Origin: Hahella sp. CCB-MM4
GTDB lineage: Bacteria; Pseudomonadota; Gammaproteobacteria; Pseudomonadales; Oleiphilaceae
Length of the DNA stretch: 64,000 nucleotides
Assembly: GCF_002260525.1 (NCBI RefSeq)
Contig: NZ_MRYI01000020.1
Coordinates: 62,001-126,000, forward strand
Direction of reading: 5' to 3'
The position numbers and the translations under genes are program-made. This document shows, one piece after another, positions 44,087 to 53,856 of the stretch. The first letter of the stretch is position 1. Each line of letters opens with the position of its first letter. The notes under the pieces are model-generated. The model worked only from the letters and a program-made list of their open reading frames with translations. It was not told the DNA's origin and did not search any database.

Positions 44087-44902
44087 TTGAGCAAGATTAT
44101 AGTTATCACTTCGGGTAAGGGTGGCGTAGGCAAGACCACCACCAGCGCATCGATTGCCACCGGGTTGGCAAAACGCGGACACAAAACCGTGGTCATTGAC
44201 TTCGATGTTGGTCTGCGCAACCTGGACCTGATCATGAACTGTGAGCGCCGGGTTGTATACGACTTCGTCAACGTTATCAACGGCGAAGCCACCCTCAATC
44301 AGGCACTGATCAAAGACAAACACACAGACAAGCTTCATATTCTCCCTGCGTCCCAGACCAGGGATAAAGAGGCTCTCACCAAAGAAGGTGTCGAGAAGGT
44401 ACTTAACGAGTTGGCTGAGACCTTCGAGTACATCGTCTGCGACTCGCCGGCAGGTATCGAACACGGCGCTCTGATGGCCCTGTACTACGCCGATGAAGCG
44501 ATTGTAGTGACCAACCCTGAGGTTTCTTCCGTCAGGGATTCGGACCGCATTCTGGGCATACTGCAAAGTAAATCCCGACGGGCGGAAATGGGACTGGATC
44601 CGGTCAAAGAGCACTTGCTGTTGACCCGCTACAGCCCTGAACGAGTCATCAAAGGCGAAATGTTGAGCGTACAGGATGTTGAGGAAATTCTGGCAGTTCC
44701 GCTGCTTGGCGTTATCCCCGAATCCCAGGCTGTGCTGACGGCTTCCAACCAAGGTGTTCCGGTCATACACGACGACCTGAGCGACGCTGGACAAGCCTAC
44801 CAGGATGCTGTTGCCAGGCTATTGGGTGAAGAAAGGGAACACCGTTTTCTCGACATACAGAAGAAAGGCTTCTTTAGCCGCGTATTTGGAGGGAAGGCAT
44901 GA
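44087..44902 (+). CDS. minD: Septum-site ATPase MinD
   Basis: 271 residues; a ParA/MinD ATPase that recruits MinC to the membrane and oscillates with MinE. The deviant Walker [11 protein letters not shown] is at residues 9-18, [13 protein letters not shown] follows, and the C-terminal amphipathic membrane-targeting helix is [11 protein letters not shown]. The conserved N-terminus [11 protein letters not shown] requires the TTG start at 44087, with AAAGGG upstream. minE overlaps its last four bases. Confidence 0.97.
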   Translation: MSKIIVITSGKGGVGKTTTSASIATGLAKRGHKTVVIDFDVGLRNLDLIMNCERRVVYDFVNVINGEATLNQALIKDKHTDKLHILPASQTRDKEALTKEGVEKVLNELAETFEYIVCDSPAGIEHGALMALYYADEAIVVTNPEVSSVRDSDRILGILQSKSRRAEMGLDPVKEHLLLTRYSPERVIKGEMLSVQDVEEILAVPLLGVIPESQAVLTASNQGVPVIHDDLSDAGQAYQDAVARLLGEEREHRFLDIQKKGFFSRVFGGKA

Positions 44903-45147
44903 GTTTCTGGGACTACTTCCGCAGTACAAAACCGACCACTGCGTCTGTCGCGAAAGAACGTCTTCAAATTATCGTCGCCCACGAACGCAGCCATCGAAGC
45001 CAACCGGACTATTTGCCGCAACTACAGCAAGAACTGCTGCAGGTCATCAGCAAATATGTGCATATCAACCAGGAAGACGTTCAGGTCCAGATCGACCGCA
45101 ATGACGACTGTTCGGTACTGGAATTGAATATCACGCTTCCGGAATAA
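44899..45147 (+). CDS. minE: Cell division topological specificity factor MinE
   Basis: 82 residues; stimulates MinD ATPase and sets the Min oscillation. The membrane/MinD-binding N-terminal segment ([21 protein letters not shown]) and the C-terminal dimerisation domain ([22 protein letters not shown]) are typical. ATGA overlap with minD couples translation. A terminator follows. Confidence 0.96.
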   Translation: MSFWDYFRSTKPTTASVAKERLQIIVAHERSHRSQPDYLPQLQQELLQVISKYVHINQEDVQVQIDRNDDCSVLELNITLPE

Positions 45148-45158
45148 GATAGCCTTTC

Positions 45159-45190
45159 AACCTGCTGCATTGCGGCAGGTTTTTCCTTTT
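45159..45190 (+). terminator. Terminator of minCDE
   Basis: AACCTGC/GCAGGTT (7 bp) around a nine-base loop, followed by TTTTCCTTTT, starting 12 bases after the minE stop. It is a good intrinsic terminator on the plus strand. Confidence 0.8.
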
Positions 45191-45430
45191 ATGTTGTTCT
45201 ACCCTGCCCCCAAGTTTTCATGAGCTTTCAATGCAACATTCCCGGCTGTTCCAATATCAGGAAATTTGTACCCTGTATCATTTTGTGACAATCAGTAGTG
45301 CTAGTATAAGCCCTCGTATAACACTAATAACAAACGGCTCAGAAAGCACTGATCATCAGAATCTTTCTAATGATATCGGCATTCTCTGACCGAATAACAA
45401 CCTAAAGAGATCTCTGCCGGGAGAGGCAAC

Positions 45431-46123
45431 TTGCGCACATTCTTCTTTTCGCTGTTAACCTTGCTTGCGGCCGTTGCAGCAAGCGCAGAAATTCCCCTGG
45501 AATCCCCCGATTGGCACCTCGACTTTGAGAAACAGGGCATCAGGATATTTACCAAAACCCAGCCTGATTCCGACTTTGAAGCGTTCAAGGCTGAAGCCAT
45601 TCTCGACACTCCCATCACCAACATCATGGCAGTAATGGCCAACCCGAGCTCCTGTGTGGAATGGGTTCACGGCTGCCGGGAATCCTGGGGATTTGAGGAA
45701 CAAAGCTTCAGCAAACGATTCGCCTATTCGGTCAACGACCTACCATGGCCGGTCAAAGACAGAGACTACGTACTGGAAATCAACACCCACAAAGACCAGG
45801 ATACCGGTGCAATTGTCATGAACATGTTCGCAGTGGATAACAAGATGCCTGCCAAAGATGAATATGTACGCGTAACGGCGCAGGAAACCCACTACTTCTT
45901 CTATGAATTGCCAGACAACAAGACCAAAATGGTATGGCTACAGCACACTGAGCCAGCCGGTTCAATTCCAAGCTGGCTGGTGAATGCACTGATTGTGGAT
46001 ATTCCCTATAAGTCTATGCGCGCACTTGAAGAAGTGGCCAACTCGGAAAAATACAGCAATGCGGTTATCAACTATGATGAGAGCGGCGCGATCATCGGCG
46101 TGAACAATACAGCATCCCAATAA
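45431..46123 (+). CDS. Exported START-domain lipid-binding protein
   Basis: 230 residues. A Sec signal (about 1-19, ending AASA) directs it to the periplasm. The rest is a START/Bet v 1-like domain with a hydrophobic pocket: WHLDFEKQGIRIFTK, SSCVEWVHGCRESW, DLPWPVKDRDYVLE, PAGSIPSWLVNALIVDIPYKSM. The family is widespread in Pseudomonas-like bacteria, but its ligand is unknown; lipid binding is inferred from the fold. The start is TTG 45431 with GGGAGAGG upstream, needed to include the signal peptide. A terminator follows the stop. Confidence 0.83.
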   Translation: MRTFFFSLLTLLAAVAASAEIPLESPDWHLDFEKQGIRIFTKTQPDSDFEAFKAEAILDTPITNIMAVMANPSSCVEWVHGCRESWGFEEQSFSKRFAYSVNDLPWPVKDRDYVLEINTHKDQDTGAIVMNMFAVDNKMPAKDEYVRVTAQETHYFFYELPDNKTKMVWLQHTEPAGSIPSWLVNALIVDIPYKSMRALEEVANSEKYSNAVINYDESGAIIGVNNTASQ

Positions 46124-46149
46124 GAGGCATTTCACCAAAATACCTCTCT

Positions 46150-46174
46150 GAGCGCCTCAATGGCGCTCTTTGTC
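46150..46174 (+). terminator. Terminator of the START-domain gene
   Basis: GAGCGCC/GGCGCTC with loop TCAAT, followed by TTTGTCTTTT, 26 bases after the stop and just before the convergent CBS gene. Confidence 0.8.
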
Positions 46175-46181
46175 TTTTGAA

Positions 46182-46646
46182 CTACTGCCCTTCAGCAAGC
46201 AATTTGAGCATATCGTAGGAGGTAATAATCCCAACCACTTCGCCATCTTTTTTGACGAATATACGATGCAGATGCTCTTCCATCATTCGTTTAGCCACTT
46301 CCGTCACCTCGGTATCTTCGTCCACCCAAAACAAAATAGGCGTCATGATATCCCGCACTTCCACAGGCATCCGCGACATTTCCTCGAAGATAAACTGCCT
46401 CAACCGCCTGGCTTCCCGCTGCTCCTCGGGAGTCATTTGATTATCATAATTGGTATCCACGTGGTTCAGATGGAAGTCTGCAATGTCAGACAACGTGGCA
46501 ATACCCACAATGCGATTCCGTGCATCGACTACGGGACTCCCAGATATACCGTTTTCCGCTAAAAATCCTGCAAACTTCTGCATAGTCCAGGTTTCAGGAA
46601 CCGATTTCACATGCGGTGTCATGATGTCTTTGGCGAGCAATGGCAT
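46182..46646 (-). CDS. CBS-pair protein
   Basis: 154 residues made almost wholly of two CBS motifs (about 6-60, DIMTPHVKSVPETWTMQKFAGFL, and 97-150, DIMTPILFWVDEDTEVTEVAKRM). Such stand-alone Bateman modules bind adenosyl ligands such as AMP or ATP and regulate other proteins. Between them lies a charged helical insert (DNQMTPEEQREARRLRQFIFEEMSR). No partner enzyme is adjacent. It is divergent from the tetR gene, with a 259-base shared upstream region. Confidence 0.85.
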   Translation of the reverse strand: MPLLAKDIMTPHVKSVPETWTMQKFAGFLAENGISGSPVVDARNRIVGIATLSDIADFHLNHVDTNYDNQMTPEEQREARRLRQFIFEEMSRMPVEVRDIMTPILFWVDEDTEVTEVAKRMMEEHLHRIFVKKDGEVVGIITSYDMLKLLAEGQ

Positions 46647-46905
46647 AGCGATATTTCCGTATTATTTTATTGTTGAGTGCCTGTGGTTTGAAAAACGATC
46701 TACAAAGAGAAGACTCCACAACCTTGAGTCTGCAGATTATTCTTAATGATTCATCTGCAAATTGCACGCAGTTCCAAACCCCGCTCATCACGAATCTTCT
46801 CTTCGGTTCGTTGCGGGTTGGCACCAGACAGCTGTGCGCAGCAGCTACACAAAAAGAATGCTATCATTCCGGGTTTCCCAACATTGTGATTCAGGTGAAG
46901 CATCG

Positions 46906-47643
46906 GTGAAATGTATTCTTCCACGCAGTCGTGCCATCGATGACGATGAAAAGGCGCTCCGCAGACAAAGTATTCTGGACGCTGCCAGCCGTTTGTTCCT
47001 GGCCCGACCTGGCACCCTGCCATCGGTTATCGCCATTGCCCAAGAGGCCGGACTGGCCAAAGGTACGGTGTATCTGTACTTCAAAACCAAAGAAGAAATA
47101 TTTATCAGCCTGCTCGCCACTCACTACGAAACCCTGGTAGGACTGCTCGTGCAGCTTACACTGTCTTACTCCAACAACTTATCTCATTCTAACGGCTTAT
47201 CTCTCTCTAACGACTCGTCTCACGCCAGCAACCTATCGCATCCGGACAATTCAGAGCAGTTGATACCAGCCCTTGTGGATCAGGTGATCGATTTCACAAA
47301 CCAGCACCCGGATTTTATGCACCTGGCCACCATGGCCAACTCCGTTTTGGAGCAAAATACAGAAGTGAGCATAGTGCTGGAGTTTAAATCCATGCTGGTG
47401 GAACGACTCAGTGCTCTTGCCGGCAACCTCGCCACCTTGACCACACTGAGCGAGAACCGTTGCAAGGATCTTCTGATACACACTAACGCCATGATCCTGG
47501 GGTTGTGGCAAATGCAGAACCTGCCTTCGGATGTCGCCGAAGCAATTAAAGAGCGACACTATGAAATCCTGATGCCCGACTTTGCACCCACATTGCGTGA
47601 TGCGATGACTCTGCTTTGGCAAGGGGCAATGAAGCAAGCCTAA
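46906..47643 (+). CDS. TetR-family transcriptional regulator with a repeat insert
   Basis: 245 residues. The N-terminal HTH is clear (about 18-65): RRQSILDAASRLFLARPG, PSVIAIAQEAGLAKGTVYLYFKTKEEIF. The ligand domain follows but is interrupted at residues 86-115 by five hexapeptide repeats (LSYSNN, LSHSNG, LSLSND, SSHASN, LSHPDN). The start is GTG 46906 with AGGTGA upstream; the longer frame upstream looks non-coding. It is divergent from the CBS gene, a possible target. The ligand is unknown. Confidence 0.82.
   Translation: MKCILPRSRAIDDDEKALRRQSILDAASRLFLARPGTLPSVIAIAQEAGLAKGTVYLYFKTKEEIFISLLATHYETLVGLLVQLTLSYSNNLSHSNGLSLSNDSSHASNLSHPDNSEQLIPALVDQVIDFTNQHPDFMHLATMANSVLEQNTEVSIVLEFKSMLVERLSALAGNLATLTTLSENRCKDLLIHTNAMILGLWQMQNLPSDVAEAIKERHYEILMPDFAPTLRDAMTLLWQGAMKQA
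47161..47250 (+). repeat. Five 18-bp tandem repeats inside tetR
   Basis: Ninety bases divide exactly into five 18-bp units, all in the reading frame and each coding a six-residue Ser/Asn-rich unit. The units have drifted at the DNA level but keep the pattern [L/S]-S-x-[S/A/P]-[N/D]-x. Loss or gain of a unit would keep the frame. Confidence 0.75.
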
Positions 47644-47657
47644 GGGGCGCGCATTTT

Positions 47658-47710
47658 TTTTCAATACTGCACCGTATTTTCAATACCGCCCCATAATATT
47701 TTCAATACCG
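47658..47710. repeat. Three TTTTCAATAC repeats upstream of phoH
   Basis: TTTTCAATACTG (47658), TTTTCAATACCG (47677) and TTTTCAATACCG (47699) lie just after the tetR stop, with steps of 19 and 22 bases. A perfect 7-bp hairpin, GTGGAGT/ACTCCAC with loop AAAA, lies further on at 47791-47808. These are the only notable elements in the 330-base tetR-phoH gap. Confidence 0.5.
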
Positions 47711-47973
47711 ACCTATAGTGACTGTCGGCACATTTCTTTCAAAACAGGGCTTACAATCTTTTTTTTAATTAGGTTATTATTTCAGTGAAGGTGGAGTAAA
47801 AACTCCACTGGCTTGTTTCTTAAAAACACTGGCAGGGAGTGAGTTGTTGGCTCTAACCCACCTTATAACCACTACACTGTTTTCTATTCTGGCACATGCC
47901 ACGTGCCCCGCTCGCACCTCAACTCGCATACTCTCTGACTCTGTGACCATACCTCTGGCGAAGGAAACCCAAT

Positions 47974-49356
47974 ATGGCGCGAACCGTCTCGCAAGAAAAA
48001 ACCTACGTGCTCGATACCAATGTTCTGATTCACGACCCTAATTCGGTACTGAATTTTGAAGAACATCATGTAGTTATACCACTTACGGTTCTTGAAGAAC
48101 TGGATAAACTGAAAAACGGTAAATCCTCCATCGCCGCGGACTGTCGGCAGGCAATCAGACTCATCGACAAACTCCTGGGTGATGCCACTCCGGAAGAAAT
48201 AGAAAAAGGCGTTGATATTGTCCGCAACGAAAAGTCACCACCGCAGGGCACCATTTCGATTCTTATGGACCTGGACGGCAGCCATAGAGTTCAGCTGCCG
48301 GAAACTTTAAACGACAACAAAATCATCAACGGTCTGGTCACACTAAAGGGGAAACACAAGCACCGACCAACCATCCTCGTCAGCAAAGACATCAATATGC
48401 GCCTCAAGGCCCGGGCCTGTGGCGTGGAAGCGGAGGATTACCATACGGATCAGCTGATCGATGACATCGATCTGCTTCCGAAGGGCTATGCAGAATTTTC
48501 GGCAAGTTTCTGGGATAACATCAACAAAGTCGAAACCATGCAAATGGAGGGGGTCACTGAACATTTAATCCCTCGCCTGCCTGAACTGAAGGAGCTGTCC
48601 GTCAATGAATTTTTGATCGACGATCAGGGATTTGTCGGACGGATTTCCCGAGTGGATACCGATCATCTGATCGTACGCGATCTTTCCCGGGATCGTTTAC
48701 TGGAACAGGAAGCCTGGGGATTGGTGCCACGGGATATCTATCAGGCGATCGCTCTTCAGCTGCTGCTGGACCCGGATATTCACCTGGTCAACCTGACAGG
48801 TGCTGCCGGCTCAGGTAAAACCATTCTCGCTCTCGCCGCAGCAATTGAGATGACAGTCGCCAGCAAACGCTATAAACGCATCATTGTCACTCGCAGCACC
48901 CAGGGGCTGGATGAAGATATCGGCTTTCTACCGGGAACCGAAGCGGAGAAAATGGAGCCTTGGCTGGGAGCCATCACCGACAACCTGGAAGCCCTGCACA
49001 GTGATGATGAGAACATGACCGCCAGTGTGGAATACATTCTGCAAAAGGTTCCGATCCAGTTCAAATCACTGAACTATATTCGGGGACGCAGCTTCCAGCA
49101 CAGCTTGATCGTGATTGACGAGTGCCAGAACCTGACGCCGCATCAAATGAAAACAATCATTACCCGCGCCGGCACCGGCAGTAAGGTCATCTGCCTGGGC
49201 AACCTGGCACAGATAGATACAGCCTATCTGAATGCCCCCAGCTCAGGGCTGACTTACCTCACCGAACGTTTCCGCGGATTCCAGCATAACGGACATGTCC
49301 ACTTGCGAGGTGTACCACGCTCCGTATTGGCTGAATTTGCCGAAGCCAACCTCTAG
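47974..49356 (+). CDS. PIN-PhoH fusion ATPase/RNase
   Basis: 460 residues. An N-terminal PIN nuclease domain (about 10-150) has the acidic start YVLDTNVLIHD (Asp14) and later acids. A PhoH-type ATPase follows (about 250-455) with Walker A GAAGSGKT (276-283), Walker B LIVIDECQN and NYIRGRSF. The fusion is the PhoH2-like class, thought to unwind and cut RNA. Despite the name, Pho control is not assured, and no good Pho box lies ahead. AAGGAA seven bases before the ATG supports the start. A strong hairpin follows. Confidence 0.9.
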   Translation: MARTVSQEKTYVLDTNVLIHDPNSVLNFEEHHVVIPLTVLEELDKLKNGKSSIAADCRQAIRLIDKLLGDATPEEIEKGVDIVRNEKSPPQGTISILMDLDGSHRVQLPETLNDNKIINGLVTLKGKHKHRPTILVSKDINMRLKARACGVEAEDYHTDQLIDDIDLLPKGYAEFSASFWDNINKVETMQMEGVTEHLIPRLPELKELSVNEFLIDDQGFVGRISRVDTDHLIVRDLSRDRLLEQEAWGLVPRDIYQAIALQLLLDPDIHLVNLTGAAGSGKTILALAAAIEMTVASKRYKRIIVTRSTQGLDEDIGFLPGTEAEKMEPWLGAITDNLEALHSDDENMTASVEYILQKVPIQFKSLNYIRGRSFQHSLIVIDECQNLTPHQMKTIITRAGTGSKVICLGNLAQIDTAYLNAPSSGLTYLTERFRGFQHNGHVHLRGVPRSVLAEFAEANL

Positions 49357-49366
49357 AAATACCGTC

Positions 49367-49394
49367 CTCCGGCTGCATATTTCTGCAGCCGGAG
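49367..49394 (+). terminator. Hairpin after phoH-like gene
   Basis: An 11-bp perfect stem, CTCCGGCTGCA/TGCAGCCGGAG, with a six-base loop, ten bases after the stop. There is no T-run, so termination may be partial. Confidence 0.6.
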
Positions 49395-49468
49395 AGTTCC
49401 ACTGGTCCAAAATTTGGTTATTGCCGTAACTTAGCTCTGTTTTCCTTTTTGACGAACTTTCTATTCTT

Positions 49469-50878
49469 ATGCCACGAATTCTGCATTGGTTCCGCAACGA
49501 CCTGAGAACACTCGACAACCCTTCCTTGACCGCTGCCTCGATAGACTCACAGGGCGATATCATTTGTTGCTATTGCATCACGGAGTCCCAATGGCTAGAG
49601 CATGACATGGCACCAATTAAGGCCGACTTCCTGATGAAAAATCTGGAGTCTTTGCAAAGGTCTCTTGCTGAGCGCGGCATACCATTATTTATTCTGAACA
49701 CTGACAACTTCCAGGATACCCCAGGACACCTGCTTTCCTTCATGGAGCAACACCAATGCGAGGCACTCTACTTTAATGAAGAGTATGCGATTAATGAGCG
49801 CCACCGGGATAAGCAGCTTCATCAGTTGCTACAACAAAACAGTTACCGGGTTAAAAAATTTAGAGACCAGTCAATCCTGCCCGTTGGCAGTATCAGAACA
49901 CAACAAAATACGCCCTATACTGTTTTTACCCCATTCAAGCGCTCCTGGTGGAAGCAGTATGACGAAGCAGAACTGACTCTTTGGCAGGCTCCACAGGGGA
50001 ATCCCCCGAGCCTTCCACCTGACGGCCACGCGATACGACTGACGCAAATAGGCCGCAAGGACTCATCCCAATGGAACGCCGGTGAGGCTGCGGCTCATCA
50101 AAAGCTGGAAAAATTCGTACAGAACTCAGCCACGAATTATCATCGACACAGAGACCTGCCATCCCTGGATGGTACCAGCCAACTTTCTCCTTACCTGGCT
50201 TTGGGAGTTCTGTCTGGCAGGCAATGCCTGCATGCTGCACGCCAATATCAGGCCAGAGTCTCTTCCGCATCGGAAGGCATCGACTGTTGGATCAACGAAC
50301 TTATCTGGCGGGATTTTTACATCAACATATTGTTTGATTTCCCAAGAGTCAGCATGCATCGGGCTTTCAAACCGGAAACCGAACATCTGCAATGGCGGGA
50401 ATCGAACGAGGACTTCAAAGCCTGGTGTGAAGGCCACACCGGAGTACCTATCGTTGATGCTGCCATGAGACAACTCAACACCACCGGTTGGATGCATAAC
50501 CGCCTGCGAATGATCTGCGCCATGTTCCTGACCAAAAATCTGCTGATCGACTGGCGCAAAGGCGAACGTTATTTTATGGAGAATCTGATCGACGGCTACC
50601 TCCCAGCCAACAACGGGGGCTGGCAGTGGAGCGCTTCAACCGGCACAGATGCGGCCCCCTACTTCCGCGTATTCAATCCCGTCAGCCAGAGTGAGAAGTT
50701 CGATCCGGAAGGTTCCTTCATACGCCAATATGTTCCCGAGCTGAAACAACTACCGGACAAGAAAATTCACTACCCATTGGAACAGAGGGTTACCAGCATC
50801 GATTACCCAAAGGCGATAGTGGATTTAAAACAGAGCCGACAAAGGGCCATTGATGCCTTCAAAGCATTGAAGGATTAA
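49469..50878 (+). CDS. phrB: Deoxyribodipyrimidine photolyase
   Basis: 469 residues; uses blue light and FADH- to split cyclobutane pyrimidine dimers. The N-terminal antenna-binding Rossmann domain (HWFRNDLRTLDNPSL) is followed by the helical FAD domain, with WINELIWRDFY, HTGVPIVDAAMRQL, TGWMHNRLRM and the signature NNGGWQWSASTGTDAAPYFRVFNP. Tryptophans typical of class I CPD photolyases are present. The length matches PhrB. It lies between phoH and the convergent moeB and appears to be a single gene. Confidence 0.93.
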   Translation: MPRILHWFRNDLRTLDNPSLTAASIDSQGDIICCYCITESQWLEHDMAPIKADFLMKNLESLQRSLAERGIPLFILNTDNFQDTPGHLLSFMEQHQCEALYFNEEYAINERHRDKQLHQLLQQNSYRVKKFRDQSILPVGSIRTQQNTPYTVFTPFKRSWWKQYDEAELTLWQAPQGNPPSLPPDGHAIRLTQIGRKDSSQWNAGEAAAHQKLEKFVQNSATNYHRHRDLPSLDGTSQLSPYLALGVLSGRQCLHAARQYQARVSSASEGIDCWINELIWRDFYINILFDFPRVSMHRAFKPETEHLQWRESNEDFKAWCEGHTGVPIVDAAMRQLNTTGWMHNRLRMICAMFLTKNLLIDWRKGERYFMENLIDGYLPANNGGWQWSASTGTDAAPYFRVFNPVSQSEKFDPEGSFIRQYVPELKQLPDKKIHYPLEQRVTSIDYPKAIVDLKQSRQRAIDAFKALKD

Positions 50879-50882
50879 TTGA

Positions 50883-51632
50883 TCAAGCCTTCGCCTGACA
50901 TACAGAACATTGGGGATCCTGGCGCAGACGAAACTCACGCCAGGACAACTGAGCGGCATCAAAAGTCAACAGACGCCCGACTGCCGGTTGCCCGTATCCG
51001 GACAATATTTTAAGTGCTTCCAACGCCTGCATGGTACCGATAATGCCTACCACAGGGGCGAGTATGCCGGTCTGTGAGCAGGTTAGATCTTCATCACCAA
51101 ATGAACCATACAGACAGTGATAGCATGGAGAGTCAGGCTGACGAAAATCGAATACACTGATCTGTCCTTCAGAGCGGATCGCTGCTCCGGAAACCAGTGG
51201 CGTTCCAGTCTCCACACACGCCTGATTGATGGCGTCACGGGTACCAAAATTGTCAGTGCAATCAATCACGACCTGCACCCGCCTCACCTGTTCCAGCAGT
51301 TCATCGCCTTCCAGCCGCCGGGTGATGGTTTCCACCTGTACATCAGGATTCAGACCGGCAATAACCGTCGCTACCGATTCTGCTTTGTTCTGCCCAATCC
51401 GGTCCTGAGTATGAGCGATCTGACGTTGCAGGTTACTTAAATCAACTTCATCAAAGTCCGCCAGCAACAATTTTCCGCAACCTGCTGACGCAAGGTACAT
51501 GGCCGCAGGACATCCCAGCCCTCCCAGCCCAACGATCAGTGCACTTCCGGCTCGCAACTTTTCCTGACAGGCTATATCGAACTCAGGCATCATGATCTGC
51601 CGGCTATAGCGGAGTAGCAGGTCATCGTTCAT
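50883..51632 (-). CDS. moeB: Molybdopterin-synthase adenylyltransferase MoeB (ThiF/HesA family)
   Basis: 249 residues, the E. coli MoeB length. It adenylates the C-terminal Gly of MoaD (or a ThiS-like protein). The nucleotide loop GLGGLG is at 35-40, followed by DFDEVDLSNLQRQIAHT and DCTDNFGTRDAINQAC. Zinc-type cysteines appear as CYHC and the C-terminal CSVC. Upstream in-frame ATGs (51665, 51689) exist; the start at 51632 was chosen for length and family N-terminus. It is the last gene of the minus-strand hemA-prfA-prmC-moeB group, a common arrangement. Confidence 0.88.
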   Translation of the reverse strand: MNDDLLLRYSRQIMMPEFDIACQEKLRAGSALIVGLGGLGCPAAMYLASAGCGKLLLADFDEVDLSNLQRQIAHTQDRIGQNKAESVATVIAGLNPDVQVETITRRLEGDELLEQVRRVQVVIDCTDNFGTRDAINQACVETGTPLVSGAAIRSEGQISVFDFRQPDSPCYHCLYGSFGDEDLTCSQTGILAPVVGIIGTMQALEALKILSGYGQPAVGRLLTFDAAQLSWREFRLRQDPQCSVCQAKA

Positions 51633-51780
51633 TGGTTCTCGAACTGAAGAGGAAGTTTCACTCATAGGGCACACCGTTTTGTGAAGCAATACTTTAATTA
51701 TTGCAGCTTTGTTGCCAGGATTATCACAGCAAGGTCGTCAGACTTTTCTACTATCACAGCAAGATCGTCAGATTTTTCGA

Positions 51781-52614
51781 TTAAGGCCGCCAATAACCAA
51801 CAGTTATACGATCCTGGCCTGCCAGATCGCTGATGGTTTCCACCCTGTGATATCCTGCATCCTGCAGAATGAGGCGAACAGATTCGCCTTGATCGTATCC
51901 ATGTTCCATAGCCAACCAGCCACCTTCATTAAAATGGGGTCGCGCTCCGATCGTGATTTTTTGAATATCATCCAGTCCACTGGGGCCTGATACCAGAGCA
52001 CTCGTGGGTTCAAATCGAACATCCCCGACACTAAGGTGATCGTCATTCTCTGCAATGTAAGGTGGATTACTGACGATAAGATCAAACTTCTCGCCAGCCA
52101 GCTCATCAAACCAGTCAGAATATACGATCGCAAGATTGTCCAGACGATGCTGCTTCTGATTGTAACGAGCAACCTCCAGCGCTTCTGAACTCTTGTCTGT
52201 GGCCACAAGAGACCACTTAGGACGTTCGGAAGCCAATGCACAGGCAATAGCTCCAGTACCGGTTCCCAAATCCAGCACTCGGGCAGTTACCGGCAGATCC
52301 TGTGACAAACACCACTCCACCAGGGTTTCAGTATCCGGGCGGGGCACCAGCGTCGCCGCGGTAACCTTCAAAGGTAATGACCAGAATTCACGGACCCCGG
52401 TAATATGAGCTACCGGCTCTCCCTGGCAGCGACGCTCAACCATCTGTTGAAACGCTTCCAGATGCTCGCCCAATTCCCGGTCATCATGGGTAAACAGGTA
52501 AACACGCTCAACACCCAACAGATGGCACAGCATCACCTCTGCATCCAACCGCGAACTGTCGCTGCGAATCTGCTGTTGTGCCCATCTCAGGGCTTCGGCA
52601 ATTTTCATCGACAT
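51781..52614 (-). CDS. prmC: Release factor glutamine methyltransferase PrmC
   Basis: 277 residues; methylates the GGQ glutamine of RF1 and RF2, both encoded in this window. An N-terminal helical domain is followed by the SAM-binding motif DLGTGTGAI (115-123) and the catalytic NPPY (183-186). It starts nine bases after the prfA stop, so the two are cotranscribed. A second ATG two codons in is an equally possible start. Confidence 0.96.
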   Translation of the reverse strand: MSMKIAEALRWAQQQIRSDSSRLDAEVMLCHLLGVERVYLFTHDDRELGEHLEAFQQMVERRCQGEPVAHITGVREFWSLPLKVTAATLVPRPDTETLVEWCLSQDLPVTARVLDLGTGTGAIACALASERPKWSLVATDKSSEALEVARYNQKQHRLDNLAIVYSDWFDELAGEKFDLIVSNPPYIAENDDHLSVGDVRFEPTSALVSGPSGLDDIQKITIGARPHFNEGGWLAMEHGYDQGESVRLILQDAGYHRVETISDLAGQDRITVGYWRP

Positions 52615-52623
52615 TAACGCGGA

Positions 52624-53706
52624 TCAGTCGCTCAGTGAGGCCAGCATTTCGGCCTGATATTCCTGCAACAGAGGCCCAATCACAGGATCCAGATCGCCCT
52701 GCACAACTTCTTCCAATTTATACAGCGTCAGGTTGATACGATGATCAGTAATACGTCCCTGAGGATAATTGTAGGTACGTATCCGCTCAGAACGATCACC
52801 ACTTCCTACCAGGGATTTACGGGCTTGAGCCTGTTCCTGGGCTTGCTTTTCCTGGGCCTGGCTAAAGAGTTTGGCCTTCAATAAAGACATCGCCTTGGCA
52901 CGGTTCTTATGCTGGGACCGTTCGTCCTGACACTCCACCACAATACCGGAAGGTAAGTGAGTCAGACGTATCGCAGAATCCGTTTTGTTAACGTGCTGAC
53001 CACCAGCTCCTGATGCCCGGTAGGTATCCACCCTCAGATCAGCGGGATTGACCTCCACCTCTTCCACCTGCTCCCCTTCCGGCAGAATAGCCACCGTACA
53101 GGCAGAGGTATGGATACGGCCTTGGGATTCCGTTTCCGGCACCCGTTGCACACGATGAGCGCCAGACTCAAACTTGAGCGTACCGTAGACATTTTCTCCG
53201 GTTACCCGGCTGATAATTTCCTTATAGCCACCATGCTCACCAGGGTTTTCGCTGACAATTTCAACTTTCCACTTTCTGGCTTCCGCATAACGGGAATACA
53301 TTCTGAACAAATCACCGGCAAAAATGGCAGCTTCATCACCGCCGGTTCCAGCCCGCACTTCCAAATAGATGTTGGCACTGTCCATGGGATCCCGTGGCAG
53401 CAGCAAAATCTGCAGTTCCTGCTCCAGAGCTTCCAACCGAGGCTCAGCCTCAGTAAGTTCCTCCTTCGCCATTTCTCTCATATCAGGATCAGAGTCCTTC
53501 AACAGAAGCTTCGCTTCTTCAATGGAGTCCTGGCAACTGCGATAGCTTTCAAAGCACTTCACCACCGGCTCCAGTTCAGCATATTCCTTAGACAAGGTTC
53601 TGAACTTGTTCTGATCAGCAATCACATCGGCATCCGACAACAATGCACTGACCTCTTCATAGCGGTCCTGCAGTTGTTCAAGCTTCAACCGGATTGAATC
53701 TTTCAT
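52624..53706 (-). CDS. prfA: Peptide chain release factor 1
   Basis: 360 residues; reads UAA and UAG and releases the peptide. The PxT anticodon-like tripeptide is PET at 190-192 (family usually PAT, PVT or similar), in [14 protein letters not shown]. The catalytic GGQ is at 235-237. The length equals E. coli RF1. The start ATG 53706 gives the family N-terminus [12 protein letters not shown]; a longer frame of six codons is not supported. It lies between hemA and prmC. Confidence 0.96.
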   Translation of the reverse strand: MKDSIRLKLEQLQDRYEEVSALLSDADVIADQNKFRTLSKEYAELEPVVKCFESYRSCQDSIEEAKLLLKDSDPDMREMAKEELTEAEPRLEALEQELQILLLPRDPMDSANIYLEVRAGTGGDEAAIFAGDLFRMYSRYAEARKWKVEIVSENPGEHGGYKEIISRVTGENVYGTLKFESGAHRVQRVPETESQGRIHTSACTVAILPEGEQVEEVEVNPADLRVDTYRASGAGGQHVNKTDSAIRLTHLPSGIVVECQDERSQHKNRAKAMSLLKAKLFSQAQEKQAQEQAQARKSLVGSGDRSERIRTYNYPQGRITDHRINLTLYKLEEVVQGDLDPVIGPLLQEYQAEMLASLSD

Positions 53707-53856
53707 ATATGTATAACCACTCAAATAAAATTTCTAAGTGTCGTCGACCAAATCAGAAGACTCCGCTTACCCGGAATATCCGCTATCAAGGGAGGTCAAC
53801 TTAAACCATCGATGGAGATATGAAGGAAGTTAGAAGACAGATGACGAGGATGCCAG

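Noticed and set aside
47844-48041. Leader peptide ahead of phoH
   Set aside because: The frame has a signal-like start, but it overlaps phoH by 68 bases, starts on a non-ATG codon and has no repeat of control codons.
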